The position numbers were made by a program, and so were the translations under genes. From Loripinus fragilis (Eukaryota; Mollusca; Bivalvia; Lucinida; Lucinidae), in NCBI GenBank assembly GCA_964019695.1, contig OZ026520.1, forward strand, positions 34,785,620 through 34,849,619: a stretch of DNA of 64,000 nucleotides, read 5' to 3'. Shown here one piece after another: positions 52,224 through 64,000 of this stretch. The notes under the pieces were generated by a model. It ran no database searches. It had not been told where the DNA came from and worked only from the letters and a program-made list of their open reading frames with translations. Positions within the stretch are counted from its first letter, which is position 1. Each line of letters opens with the position of its first letter.

Positions 52224-55200
52224 GCTCCCCCCCCCCTAGGGAATTTTGCAGACATATCCTATCTTGTAGAAAATTGAAAGCTGAGTCTTTTAAGAGATGT
52301 TTGCACTCTGTGCTCCGGGGCGTTAGTCTGTAAGAGCCTGTAACATACGTTACTTAATCAAACTAAGAAAAAGTAAATTGAAAGTTTGGGCTACAAATTA
52401 AAGACATTAAAATATTTATTTTTAAAAATCATTCATATAGTCTGCATACTGGATATCTTAACTACATATGACAGCCATTTGAACAAAATTGCCGCTTCCT
52501 AAGGTGTCATATGCGTTACATAAATCAGATAACCCATTAAAATTTGCAAGTGTGGCTAACATCATTTACATTCACAATCTCTCTGTGTGTTTTGCAAACT
52601 GTTTTTAACCATGTCTGACTAGCTTATGCAATTGGCTAACAGAAAAATTAAAGTTTGTTTCCCTAGCTTGAATATTTTTTCTGGAATAAGCAATTAAACA
52701 ACCCTACCCCTACCCAGTTTTAAGGTGAAATGTTTGGTATTAAAACTTAAGTAAAAATAGTTAAAAAATATTTGCAGTTGATGAATGTGTTTCATTGTTT
52801 GGGATTTATTTGCTTATATGAAAAGACTCATAAATCTGCAAGTTTGTTGCAAAATTTTTAATATCAGAGGCTGTAACATATGTTACCTGATGTATTAAAT
52901 GGGCAAGCTCATTGTCTTTACGTAAGATATGCCTAAAAATGTTTTAATCTCCTCGAAGGAATTTTGCAGACATATTCCTTCTTATAGTACAACTCAAGCT
53001 TCATCGAATAAGGGATGTTTGCACTCTCTTTGTTGGGGCGTTAGTCTGAAACAGCGTGTTACATGCGTTACTATATCAAATAAAGGAAATGTAGTTTGAA
53101 AGTTTGAGCTAAAATTGTGAAAAAACTTGCAGCTGTTGGACATCTTACATTGTTTAGGGATTTTCAACTGGCTCCTATGATAAAGACTTATATATCTGCT
53201 AGTTGTCATCAAGTTTTAAAGATCAGAGAGCGTTACATATGTTAACGTGATAATTAAAATCATCAAACAGTATTTTGACATCTAGCTGAGTAAGGACCTG
53301 CTCCATCCTAATCCCCTTTGGAATTCTGCAGACAAATTACATCTTATGTAACCATTCAAGGTGCATTTAATAAGAAATGTTTGCACTCTGTAAGTTGGGG
53401 CGTTAGCCTGTAACAGCTTGTTACATATATTACTATATCAATTTGAGAATAAGAAATTTGAATGTTTGAGCTACTAAAAGAAGACATTAAAATTATCTAA
53501 TAAATTGACATTCTTATAGTCTTTATACTGGATGTCTTTACTACATATGGAAGCTGTTTAACATTAATACGGCTAACTGTGGTGTTATGTGCGTTACATG
53601 AACCTAATTATAATTTAAAAGCTATAATTGTGGCTATCGTCATTTAGTTAAACAACTACTATGACTTGGATTTCAAACTGTTTTATTAGATTTTACAAAC
53701 ATATACTCAATTGATGAATAGGAAAAAACAAGTTTGCTTTTCTATCTTAAGTATATTGTGTTATAGGAGCTAATACACAGCCCTACTCCTAGTTTTACAG
53801 AGAAGCGCATTTTGTTATTACCGTTTAAGTAAAACACATGAAAGTGATTACAGCATGTGGATATTTTTCATTTTCTTCGTCTGTCTTGCTCTTATATCTA
53901 TAAGATGTCATTAAGTTTAAGATCAGGACACTTAATGTGTACTTATAAGTCTTTGGTGCCAAAACACTAAAATTTATATTCATTTCTAATTATCAAGCCC
54001 ATGGACTGTTTTTACAGATGTTATCAATGACCTTTTGGACACATTTCCTAATACGGTTCATATAATGCTAAATATAGAGCCACAAATAGAAAAGATAGCT
54101 TTTCATTTTAACAAGAAAATACAATAAATGAAATGGTCCAAACTATTTCTCATCGATTTAACACTCATATTAAACGTTTGTCGTTGTCTGCTTCTGTGGT
54201 AATCATTATTATCACACGCCTCCTTGCAACTAGTAAAATCATCACACAATATTTCAACCATTTACTGTTATTCAATTTTACCACCAGTCCACTCAAAATT
54301 GATGAGCCATTTTCAACTTTCCAATTTTGCCATTTATGGCTTGGAACATTCGGAAACTGATATGAATTCCTAATAGTTGGCTCTTTGAGTATGTGTTTCA
54401 AGTGATACTCTGCAAGTATGAGAAAGACTAAAGCTTTATAAGGAGGAAAACTATGCCATTAAGAGCAATGAGTACCTGGACTGATGTACCTTGATATTTC
54501 TGTGATAAAGAATCATATCTTAGCTGGTTAACTTTTATAAATGTAGCCTTTCTATACATGCAACCCACATATTTTCCTCTAATAATGTTTCTGCACTTAT
54601 TATCTTTCCCCGAGCATTCAAATTTATTTGAAGTCTTAGTAGTTCTGAAGTGCTGAAACCGAGGTAACTCTTTCCCTTTAGATAAACGAACTAGATGTAT
54701 CACAGCAGGTAAGGCAATGAAATGCAGGATGAACAGAGCGCAAATAGACCCTTTCAATTCAATGATTCACTAAGTTTCTAAAATAAGAGCGCTTATTAAA
54801 GGATGTAACATATATAATTTGTAATAATAAATGAGCAAGGGCATTGTCGTAACATCCTTTTTGATTACACAGTCAGAGGCAAGTGTTTTCAATTTCAGTG
54901 TTTTCAATGGATCATGAAATGAGGCACCTTATCAACTTGTTTACTCTGTATAAATCTTCCATAGAGCATAATATAGAACTACTTGTACATGCTTCAATGT
55001 ACTGACATCAAAAAACAACCCACTGCAAACATAATTGATGGCAATGTCCAACTTTATATTATTTCTCTTATACCAGATAACTTTCAAGGTGTAACAGAAA
55101 TTGTTTCAGACGTCTGCCAAAACCATCAAGAGTCAACATTGTAACTAAAGAAAACTAACTATAAAGTTCTTTGGGCGCAGCAAAATACTATTTCTATATA

Positions 55201-57060
55201 CTAGGTTCCATGGCAAATGATGCAAAAAAGCAGCCTATCAAATTTCTGTTTGACCATCTTAAAGTATTCTTAGAGGTACACGGTAGAGACATAGATTTTG
55301 CAAAATCAGAGCAAAGTTATCATTTGACTAGCACGGATGCAGATGCAGCTGCAGCTGCAGTTAGATTGCTCTTGCCACTCCACAGGAAGAAATATATACC
55401 AGAGTCATACTCCATTGTATGCATATATGTGAAATGGCATTAAACCATTTAATCAGGTGTTTAATCCCATGGCCCTGACATGCTGTTTCTGCTTTTGAAG
55501 AATGCTATGGATTCAAGTTTGGCTGAGTCAAGTTGTTTGACGCTGGCACTGGCCACACATACAAAGAAAATTAAGTCTTTTGATGGCAAAAGAGGAGGAT
55601 CACACGAAATGCTTATAAGTGATGTTTGTCACAATTACCAATTTTAAAAAGTAATCTTAATTAATGTAACACATATAACACCATAGGAAGCTGTATATTT
55701 GTTAATTTTTTTTTTCTTATGTATCAAAGGTATTCAGCATGCAAACTACATGAATAATTCAAATAAATTGATAGTTTTATGTCTTCTTTCGTTTCTCAGG
55801 CTTTCAATTCATTTATTCTTAAATTGATATGGTAACATACGTATCATACCATTACAGGCTAAACCCCTAGTTAATGGAGTGCAAACATCTCTTATTTGAT
55901 GCAGCTTGAATTGTTCTTTAAGGTAGGATATGTCTGCACACTTCCCAAAGGGGTGGAGAGGAACAGGATTGTACTCAGTTTGCAGTCCTTATACAATGCC
56001 ATGATTCTGCTGGTTGTGATGAAATGGGTGATTATTTTGCCATAGAAGCAGACACAATGATAGACATTGTGAGGGTGACTTGAACAAAGATTGTTTTTGA
56101 ATTATTTTATTTAATAGGAATATTTATTAAATTGTGTCATTTAAATGAGAACCATTATTTTCTATCTATATGTCTATATATTTTAATATTATAGGCATAA
56201 GGAAATATGTGATTAAAAAGGTAATATATAACATAGGTAACACAATTCCATAGGCTTGGTATCAGCAATGACTGTAATTACTAAGACTAAGGCACCAGAG
56301 GCTAGAGATTAATAGGAAAACATGTGAAAAACGGTATTTTTCTGAAATATCATCTCTTACTTCCAAGAAAATTTCCTAGCTCATTCATTATGCCATGTAA
56401 CATAAGTTACATACTTTAATAAGTGCTCTGATCCTGATGTCAAACTTGCAAATGTATGATTCTTTATTGCATAAGCAAGACAGTGCCAAAAATGTAAGAT
56501 ATCCACGAGCATCAAATATTTTCATATATTTTTCTTCAATAATAGATACCAAAATTGGATACTTAAAATTGGGGGTAGGGTTGTTTTATAGCTCATATAA
56601 AACAATGTATTTGAGATAGAAAAGCAAACTTTGTTTTTTCTATTAGTCAAATGAGTATTTTAGTAAACTAAGATTAAAAAAACTTGTAAAAATGCACAAA
56701 TGGTCTGTAAAATGAATGATGTTAGTCACGATTTCAACTTTCAAAGGGAAATTTAATCTATGTAACGCATATAACACCATTGAAGGCTGAAATTTTGTTT
56801 AAAATGCTGCTTTTATGTAGCTTAGGCATCCAGCTTGCAAACTACATAAGAAATTTGAATAATTAGATGGTTCAATGTCTTCTATCTGTAGCTCAACCTT
56901 TCATTTTGATTTTTTCCTTAGTTTGTTACAGTAACATATGTAACAACTGTCAGAGACTAACGCCCCGGAGCACAGAGTGCAAACATCTCTTAAAAGATGC
57001 GGCTTGAAATTTTCTTCAAGATAGGATATGTCTGCGAAATTCCCTAGGGGGGGGGGGAGC
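52224..57060. mobile_element. ~4.8-kb inverted repeat with GTAACATATGTTAC-like sites
   Basis: The outer ends are inverted: gctcccccccccctaggga, then aattttgcagacatatcct and atgtttgcactctgtgctcc at the left; the same text, inverted, at the right end. Arms can be followed for at least 700 bases from each side. Within the left arm the 'gcagacat ... gggcgttagtctg' module recurs at about 52236, 52960 and 53321; within the right arm at about 57045 and 55950 (inverted). Roughly thirteen palindrome-like sites of the type gtaacatatgttac are spread over both arms. The centre (54000-55650) is unique, with frames at 54428-54757 (minus) and 55171-55443 (plus) that I cannot assign. This is probably a large fold-back DNA transposon. 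Confidence 0.7.
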
Positions 57061-57140
57061 AGGACCTTTTTTAGCTCGAAGTCTATATATAATGCACACT
57101 CTAACTGTTTCCTTGCTAGCGGCGAACGTTGTCATGTTTG

Positions 57141-57205
57141 CAAATAGTTTGGATCCAGATCAGGACCGATAGAACGTCGGACCTGATCTGGACCCAAACC
57201 GTTTG
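57141..57205. mobile_element. Hairpin element, GTTTGCA family
   Basis: caaatagtttggatccagat pairs with atctggacccaaaccgtttg around a short loop. Related to 3632-3698 and 12193-12235, and again followed by cagcagacgac (57260). Confidence 0.7.
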
Positions 57206-57384
57206 TCACTCTGATAGTGTTCCTGGAATATTTTTTAAATGTTATTTTGAAATAAAGTCAGCAGACGACAACAAAAAACATGAGCTATTACCTTATTACA
57301 TTCAAACGGTATTGGATTCAAATTAGGTTAAGGATTAGGCCCGAGAATCATTAAGTTAGCAGCCAATATTTTATTTTAATATTA

Positions 57385-57412
57385 ATAAATAAATAAATAA
57401 AATTACAGCAAG
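57385..57412. repeat. (AAAT)n microsatellite
   Basis: Short run of taaa tetranucleotides. Confidence 0.85.
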
Positions 57413-57689
57413 GGAATTTCATAGTTACATTTTAACCAAACCGTCACTTCAATGCATCTGTTTATCATTGATGTGCAGCAAAATGATGGTTTGTTAGATG
57501 TTTTACTTTTGTCACCCAGTGATTGCATTGTGTTCCCATGGGACTAAAATCTGGAAGCTTTCATTTAATAAGTAATTTTCTGTATTTTAACGAATTCTGG
57601 GCAAAGTAGTACTTTTAAGAGATTAACATGTGAAAACACAAAACAGCAAAGCATAGCTAGCCACTCATTGAATTCGCCATGCTTCTTAA

Positions 57690-57745
57690 TGTAGAGGAGT
57701 GGTAGAGCGTTAGACTTGAGATCGAGGGGTCGCTGGTACGATTTT
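57690..57745 (+). mobile_element. SINE head remnant
   Basis: gaggagtggtagagcgttag and gagatcgaggggtcgctgg follow the A-box side of the 41010 family; the B box is lost. Confidence 0.45.
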
Positions 57746-59345
57746 ACAATTTGCAAGCTGGAAACTTAAATATAATCCCCACACCGTGCGCTAGTTCATA
57801 ATATAGATTATGCAATCAACGCAAAATGTTGACCAAAACACAATATGCTACACAACCATTTAGAATTGCTTTCCTCTCCGTGAAATAAGACTTTATATTT
57901 CGTGTGACTCGCCTGCTGAGATGCCATTCCGGGAAAATGCTTACACCTTAAAGTTTGATTTTCATCGACTTCAACACAAGGCACTATAAATACATAGTAT
58001 AGGCTCTCTTTTGCTAAGTCTCAAATAACTACATGCAATTTCTGACCTTAATTACTGAGTTGCCTTTGAAGCGAGATCAAAAGAAAAATAATAAGTCATT
58101 TTGTGTTTCATATTTCCTCCTTAATATAGGCTTGACCATTAACATGCTGATCCCAATTACATGTATATATCTTGTTTTTTAGCCAAATGTGTAGATCTAG
58201 ATCAGATGGTTTGATCAAAAGCCACATTGTTTTCCACACTGCTCGTAAATACATTTTATAACTGGAATCATGGGCTAAAATTGAGGTGGTGAATTGGGGA
58301 GGAGTGTAGTAATATGAAATTTTCAGCACGATAAGGCTTATGATACAGTTGCTTCTAATTACAGTTGATTCTAATGGAAATGTTTAGTCTGTCTTGATTA
58401 CCGAACTAATTAAGGTCCGTTATCTACTAACAAGAGAGGCTTACATATATAGTAGGTTCAAAGATAGATGAGAATCGTTGTAAACAAACACTAGCGAGTT
58501 TACCTTGATGTTTGGCGTGCACAGATGCAGGTAGTCTCAGTTTACAGTTATATTGAACCTACCGCAGATTACTGCATATGCGCGTGGCTATGAATAGTCA
58601 TGCTTTACCTGTTTATATAAAACAGAAGTTCCTCATTACTATGCATCTTTGAAACTACTGTATTAAAGAGCTTGACTCCATGATCCGTTGTACAAAGGAT
58701 CACTAGCTGTGGCAAGGGAGGATAATAGTCGTACAATATTATGACATACACTGTAAAATAACAAAAAACGCAACTAAGACACTAATTGATACTATGAAAC
58801 TTAAAATGTGTGCACACAGGAGATTATAATCTGCCAAAAACATATTTTTGACAGATTTACAACATTTTGAACTTATTTTTGGACCAATGAATATATGGAA
58901 TAATGGTTAATATTTTGCAGATATGTTACAGGCGTAATTAAGAAGTTCATTCTTGGAAAAATGTTTGACAAATTTCAAGCATTGTGAACTTAGTAAATTT
59001 TCAATCAATGCACATAGTGAATAATGGTTACTTGTGCTTACTTTGGGAAATCTACTCCTCCTTGAGTTTTTAGTATATCTTTTTAATAGTTGGCAGTCAT
59101 GTTAAAATGTGCATGAAGAAGTTTAATTCCTAAAAAGAAAAGATTGCTTTACAAACTAACACCATTTTGAACTTTGTCCCATATATTAAATAAATGCTAA
59201 AAGTGCATTCTTTATAAAATAAACATCTTTTACAGCTTTCGATATCCTTTTATGCTTTAAAATATATGTTACAAAAAGTATTGGATATATGCAGGAGGAA
59301 ATTTGATGTTAAAGATGATTGACCAATTTACAGGGATTTTACAAT
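57746..59345. other. Long stretch without recognised features
   Basis: About 1.6 kb of A+T-rich sequence. Short frames only, no repeat of other parts of the window noticed. Confidence 0.5.
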
Positions 59346-59356
59346 AACAACACATT

Positions 59357-59375
59357 CGGGGGGGGGGGGGGGTGT
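59357..59375. repeat. Poly-G tract
   Basis: An uninterrupted G run of about fourteen or more bases. Confidence 0.9.
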
Positions 59376-59557
59376 GGGTTCTGTAAGGCTGAAACCTTAT
59401 AAGCCTATGCAAAGCATGTGGTCCCCGGGGCCATTTTTTGGACTCAGGGTTATAACTCGAACAAAGTTAATAAATGTCCATTATATTATGTTACAGACCA
59501 AATACCAAGGCTCTTGGCCTTGTTGTTCCAGACAAGATAATTTTTCATGTTAAAATT

Positions 59558-62162
59558 CATTCATTCTACGTTAAATGGACAAAATATGAAAATACACTAT
59601 CCCACGCTTGTAAAATATTCTTATTGCATGATATGTTAAGGTATTGGGTTTTGTATAAATTATCTAATACCTGTTTGAGGTGTCTTACATAAAAAAGTTT
59701 AGATTATGAATAGAAAAATGTAATTTTTGAATAGACCATGCTTCTAAATCTACCAAATTCTCGTGTCCCTGGTTTAAGTTCTTCAAAAGTAGTTATTTTA
59801 TAGGTCCATTTACATGTATTTTATCCCAAAAAATGTTTTTGGTGTAAACCTAAGATACGATTAAAAAGACTGCATATACTCTTAACCTGTTTCAGATATA
59901 GAAATTTTGATGAAAAATGATAATAACTTGTCCCGATTTTTAAAATAAGATACATTACAGTCTGTTTCTGGGTCATAGCATTTCCAAATTATGTTTATTT
60001 TAGTATGCAACTGATTATTTTAGAAGCAAATATATCAGTGTAAAAGATTTAAACCACAAAACTATACTGTAATCTATCTTAATTAAAAAAAATACAAAGG
60101 TTTCATCCAGAATACAAAAAACACCCAAATATTTGGTAAGATACGTTACAGTGTTTTTTGAGTGCACTTCAGTCTTTTATAAGGCTTTACCTTAACCCTT
60201 GCCCGCACAATGCTGCCGAATGTTAACTTAAAAGAAAATAATATAGCATTCGTGGAAAACTAGTTAAACCTTGCTAAAATGGACTTAAACATTTTATTGG
60301 AATAAGATACGTTAAAATAAGATACGTGGCGCTCGATTAGAAGGCTGCACCTCTATGCTGATAAATCAAGTGTACCCCTGTATGCACATGTGCTATGTAA
60401 TTCATATTGTCAGAGGAAGCACTAGGCACTATTTTTTACTCTTAGCTTAAGGTTATGAAGCGGGACAATTTGGACCTTTTGAATTTTACAAAATGACAGA
60501 TCTTTGAGAAACATAGATACAATATCGTTGAAAATATTATATTGTACAATATGAAACATTTGAAACTATTTGAAATATGAAATGCTAAAAACAATTAGCC
60601 AAACAAATGACCTTTTGGTCAATTTGAAAAAAAGAAAACATTGCCTACAACAGATCCTTTCAGCGTAACGTATTTTATGAAAAGTCACGTATCTTATTGG
60701 AAACAAAAATGAAATATTTTGTCACAGCAAGAATTAACCAGTCATTTTTTTAATAAAATTGAATTAACAGCACATGTGAATATTTCATTTCAGGAAATAG
60801 TATACTGGGCTCTTTGAGTTCAGATTATTTTGCATAACGTATCTTATGTTTTTGTAACGTATTTTATGAAATCAGTATTTCCTGTCATCTGAAGCCACAA
60901 CTTATGAAAATATTGATGCAAAAGATGTCATGGCTGGTTAAAAGTGATGTTGTCTTTTGTCACAATATTTCCTTGTGAGTGAAATGGAAATAACCCAAAT
61001 TCTTCATATGAATCTTGTGTATTTTATGTTAGTTTTTAAAGAGTGTAAAATAGGCTATTCAAATGTAATTGCAAATGTAACTGAACGTCTGATTATATAA
61101 TGTTGTTTATTCGCGACTCATGGTGAATATCTGTGTAGCATTGTCAAACATGTTGCAATTGGAAAGCGTCAGCGTCGGTTTAGGATATCAAAATCTGATA
61201 TTTAAATGAGCAAAGCGACATTTGAGCTGAAAGCGTAAGATACGTTACAATCCCTTTCTAGACACTAGTGAGGAATGACCGTTGGAATTATTGGTTTAAT
61301 TGTTTGAATTTGGATAGTTTAATAACTGTTTATGAATTAGTTTGTGTTTGTTCTGATTCACAAGCGTAACTGATAATATTTTACATCATTTTCTATAAAT
61401 ACCGCTTTCACTCTGCAATTATGCACCCTATCTGTATTTGTGCTCTGCTGGTTTTCAATTGATTATTTTAATATATATAGGATAAGCATTTCTCATTAGT
61501 TATTGTACTAGACTCACTACAAATCAATTTTATTGAACAGGATGATTCAAGGTATGTCATAAAGTGGATGAACATTGTATAAACAGATGAGACTCCAAAT
61601 GTGTAAGATACGTTACAAAATAGTCTGTTTTTCAAAATGCTTATTGTGGTTATATAGAATACATAGTGTATGTGAAACCAAATTGATACAATCATACAAC
61701 ATTGCAACTTAGAAATTATACGAAAATGTCATGTGTTAAAAAGAATATTTGATTTTTATCGATTTAAAAGAGATAATGTTAATAAAAAATAATTTCTTTC
61801 AATTTGGCCTTGAATCTTCTTGCGCATTACCACATGATGAAGACCACTATTGTTAAACACTTATTATATAGCTATACATTATTCTAAGGGTATTTAAAAC
61901 ACATAGTTTGCATTCTCTAATATTTAACTACACTGAGTATTTTATCCTTATATATATTGTAACGTATCTTACGTTGTGTAAATAGCAGACCTGTTTACGC
62001 CAATATGTTTCGTTCAAAAAAGCTTTATTTGGGTACACTGAAGTTTGTTTCAGTATATTAAAACGGTATTCTATCAGATACAAACTTCATATATCAAATC
62101 TAAAGTATTTGATTTTCAACTTTTCTGATTTCACAATTGGCCAAGTCAACGTAGAATGAATG
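59558..62162. mobile_element. 2.6-kb element with GTAAGATACGTTAC motifs
   Basis: Inverted ends CATTCATTCTACGTT, exact over 15 bases and recognisable for about ten more. Eleven copies of a motif of the type gtaagatacgttac occur in both orientations, at about 59945, 60136, 60302, 60318, 60665, 60686, 60834, 60854, 61235, 61603 and 61959. Coding potential is absent (the longest frame is 79 codons). It interrupts a dispersed repeat cleanly. Confidence 0.75.
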
Positions 62163-62490
62163 TTTCCCTATATAGGCCTATGTAAAATGTGTCCCTGGGA
62201 CGGGACCATTATGTTCCCAGGGGCATAATTTGAACAAACGTGTTAAAGGTTTACTAGATGATGTTACATAACAAATATTCATCTCGAAATCTATTTTTAG
62301 CCTGTGTGACCTAGATATGCAACGGACCAAAACCATTTGTACAATTATTGAAGAGGGTCATTTCAGGATCATCCCTGCTAAGTTTTTGCAAAATCCAGTC
62401 CGTACTTTAGGAGGAGAGCAGATGTCATGTGAAGCAATTGTTGACGACGGATAATGGATGACTGAAGATGGACATCCAACGATCACAATA

Positions 62491-62520
62491 GCTCACCGTG
62501 AGCCTTTGGCTCAGGTGAGC
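62491..62520. repeat. GCTCACC hairpin at repeat end
   Basis: gctcaccgtgagcc and ggctcaggtgagc form a stem, marking the 3' end of the dispersed repeat that begins at 59376. Confidence 0.8.
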
Positions 62521-62644
62521 AAAATGGTTCGAAAAAGTGTTGAGAATACTATAAAAAATAACAGCGTACTAAAAGTTTGCAAAAAGCTTGGTATTTCGCG
62601 ATCGTTGTAACACATTTTGTACTGAATTGTTGGAAGTTTATTGG

Positions 62645-64000
62645 GTCACATAACGTATCTTAAGAGACAGAAAGAAATTTCACACTGGCATAGAGTCTAT
62701 TCAAGATGCCGCAAAATTAGGAAGACCTGTAACTGCACAGGCAAGAACAGTGCATCGAAAGTTAGGGAAATTATTGGGAGTGGTGGCAGCTACATCGTTT
62801 GCGATATTTCCAAAACTGTTGGCATATTACTATCGAGAGTCCATTTCATACTGAAACGTTTTTCGTTTTGTTTTTTGATTTTGTTTTTCCAAAGAACGAG
62901 CGATTTCTGCCTGATGGATATATACCAATCTATTGACAGATGAGCAAAACGCCGGGGTACGCGTACAAACGGCCAAGCAATTGCTAAAACAGTTTCCAAA
63001 GTTCCGAACCAAATAAAAGGCAATTTGCCAACATTGTTACTAGAGACGAGACATGGGTGCACTATTTCGAGCCAGTAAGTAAAATGGGAAACATGATATC
63101 GCTACCCAAACACGGTATCAGTTGCAAAAAATACACTCAGCTAAAAAGGAGGTCCTCTCTGCTATAATCATCTCATGTGCCGGTATAGCCATACAGGTCC
63201 CGGTGCCAAAAGACAAACGTGTCGGTGGGCGATATTACCGCTATGTGGTGCTGAAATGGTTAACACATTACAAGAAACGACGTCCAGTGACAGGAAATTC
63301 GGTATGTTTGTCTATTTATTATTCATACAATATTTAAAGATGTGTACACAATTAGCTGAAATAGCCATTCTACCAAGTGGATGTCTATAACACAACTATA
63401 TACAACAGAACATTATTTACAAAATAAACATGTTTTAAAAAGGGGCACATGGATGCATTAAAACAGTTCATGTACATGGTTAAATATTGAAATAGCACAT
63501 TCATTTGGAATCCACCGTTTATATAATAGTTATACCATGGCTTTGTCCGCCTGTACGGTGAGATAATCCACGAGCTTTAGCGAGTGGGTTATCTTACGTA
63601 CATGTGGACACACAGACATGGTAAAACTATCTTATACCACCTACATTAGTGGAGACCAAGCACATCACGAGATATTTCGTGCTAAAGTTGCTAAGGTTGG
63701 TATGATGCATGATGATGCACCAGTACGTACGTCTGGATTTATAACGTATTTTCTAAAGCCAGAGAAGGTAACCGTCTTTCCACACACACCGTACTCTCCA
63801 GATCTAGCCCCAGCGACTTTTTCCTTTTTCCAAAACTGAAAAGAGTTCTTATCTTGTCGGCTATACACCTCCAGACAAGCCCCTGGCTCAGTTATCAGCC
63901 AATACTTACCCAAAGCAGCCTACTGTGACCATTCCGGAAGTGTATTCGCAGACTGAACTTGTTATGTTATGTATTGCCAACCACGGAGAATACTTTGAAG
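62645..64000 (+). pseudogene. mariner transposase pseudogene
   Basis: The plus strand encodes, in several frames, successive parts of a mariner transposase. IESIQDAAKLGRPVT comes first (about 62695), then VREIIGSGG and VGILLSRVHFILKR in the helix-turn-helix region (62760-62860). LLTDEQ and LLKQFPKF follow near 62930-63000. YFEPVSKMG comes after the first catalytic Asp region (RDETWVHYF, near 63045), then GIAIQVPVPK (near 63190) and HDDAP (63710, second Asp). The last signature, YSPDLAP (near 63795), holds the third Asp of DD34D. Stops and frameshifts are frequent. A block of about 330 bases at 63315-63645, including the MITE at 63526, interrupts it. The C-terminus reaches the window edge (ANHGEYFE). 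The enzyme would cut and paste at TA; this copy is dead. Confidence 0.88.
63526..63630. mobile_element. Fold-back MITE, longer copy
   Basis: atagttataccatgg is mirrored by catggtaaaactat, with gtccgcctgtacg facing its inverse further in. Related to the 75-bp element at 48521. It lies in the gap of the mariner pseudogene. Confidence 0.7.

Larger units (their letters stand above)
59376..62520 (+). repeat. Dispersed repeat split by the 59558-62162 insertion
   Basis: The left part (to 59557) has ccggggccattttttggact and ttataactcgaacaaa. The right part (62163-62520) starts gtttccctatataggcctat, has ccaggggcataatttgaaca and ends in a hairpin. Read across the insertion, the two parts are collinear with a repeat I recall as widespread in bivalves. 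It has no ORF. Confidence 0.6.

Noticed and set aside
54428..54757. 109-codon minus-strand frame in the same centre
   Set aside because: A Cys-containing stretch is present, but no known zinc-finger spacing and no conserved neighbours.
55171..55443. 90-codon frame in the centre of the large inverted repeat as a transposase
   Set aside because: No DDE-type motif or helix-turn-helix could be seen. It may be a remnant but cannot be named.

Overview
The window reads as nuclear DNA of an animal, most probably a bivalve mollusc and perhaps a heterodont clam. It is A+T-rich and gene-poor, and it is packed with tRNA-derived SINEs, MITEs and small elements that carry a TCCG-type microsatellite followed by ~150-bp tandem units, as described for the 'pearl' elements of bivalves. 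Family names rest on motifs I can see or recall; no search was run, so the species call is an inference.

Only one stretch looks like a host gene: a 30-codon first exon on the minus strand (33459-33548) with a signal peptide and a phase-0 splice donor. Everything else that codes belongs to mobile elements. These are an integrase + OTU-protease gene of Ginger-like type with one in-frame stop (15242-17947, minus), the truncated ORF2 of a non-LTR retrotransposon (43038-45680, plus), remnants of a YLDD-box reverse transcriptase (18811-20225 and fragments), and a mariner transposase pseudogene at the right edge (62645-64000).

Layout. 1-8.9 kb: SINE pieces, a hAT-like element (2776-4351), several fold-back MITEs and a short-motif array. 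8.9-11.1 kb: a pearl-like element with perfect 12-bp inverted ends, then a reverse-transcriptase fragment. 11-15 kb: sparse sequence, a TA-flanked MITE and a stretch of cryptic simplicity. 15-20.2 kb: the Ginger-like gene, a second pearl-like array and the reverse-transcriptase remnant. 20.2-30.3 kb: one very large, degenerate ~42-bp minisatellite, opened by at least five later insertions. 30.3-38.8 kb: two more pearl-like arrays, one with a 429-bp higher-order repeat, the host exon, a hAT-like MITE and a second copy of the short-motif array. 39-43 kb: a 21-bp motif array, a long-armed MITE, a SINE with perfect target duplications and more MITEs. 43-47.2 kb: the LINE, split by a 1,259-bp piggyBac-like element at TTAA. 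47.2-52 kb: small MITEs and SINEs. 52.2-57.1 kb: a ~4.8-kb inverted repeat full of GTAACATATGTTAC-like palindromes. 59.4-62.5 kb: a dispersed repeat split by a 2.6-kb insertion full of GTAAGATACGTTAC-like motifs. 62.6-64 kb: the mariner remnant, itself carrying a small MITE.

The elements do not form a pathway. They form a nested stratigraphy in which the order of arrival can be read from who interrupts whom. The most novel-looking material is the pair of large non-coding elements carrying related GTAAC-core palindromes, the two families of ~20-bp motif arrays, the 42-bp minisatellite and the piggyBac-like insertion whose removal restores the LINE reading frame.
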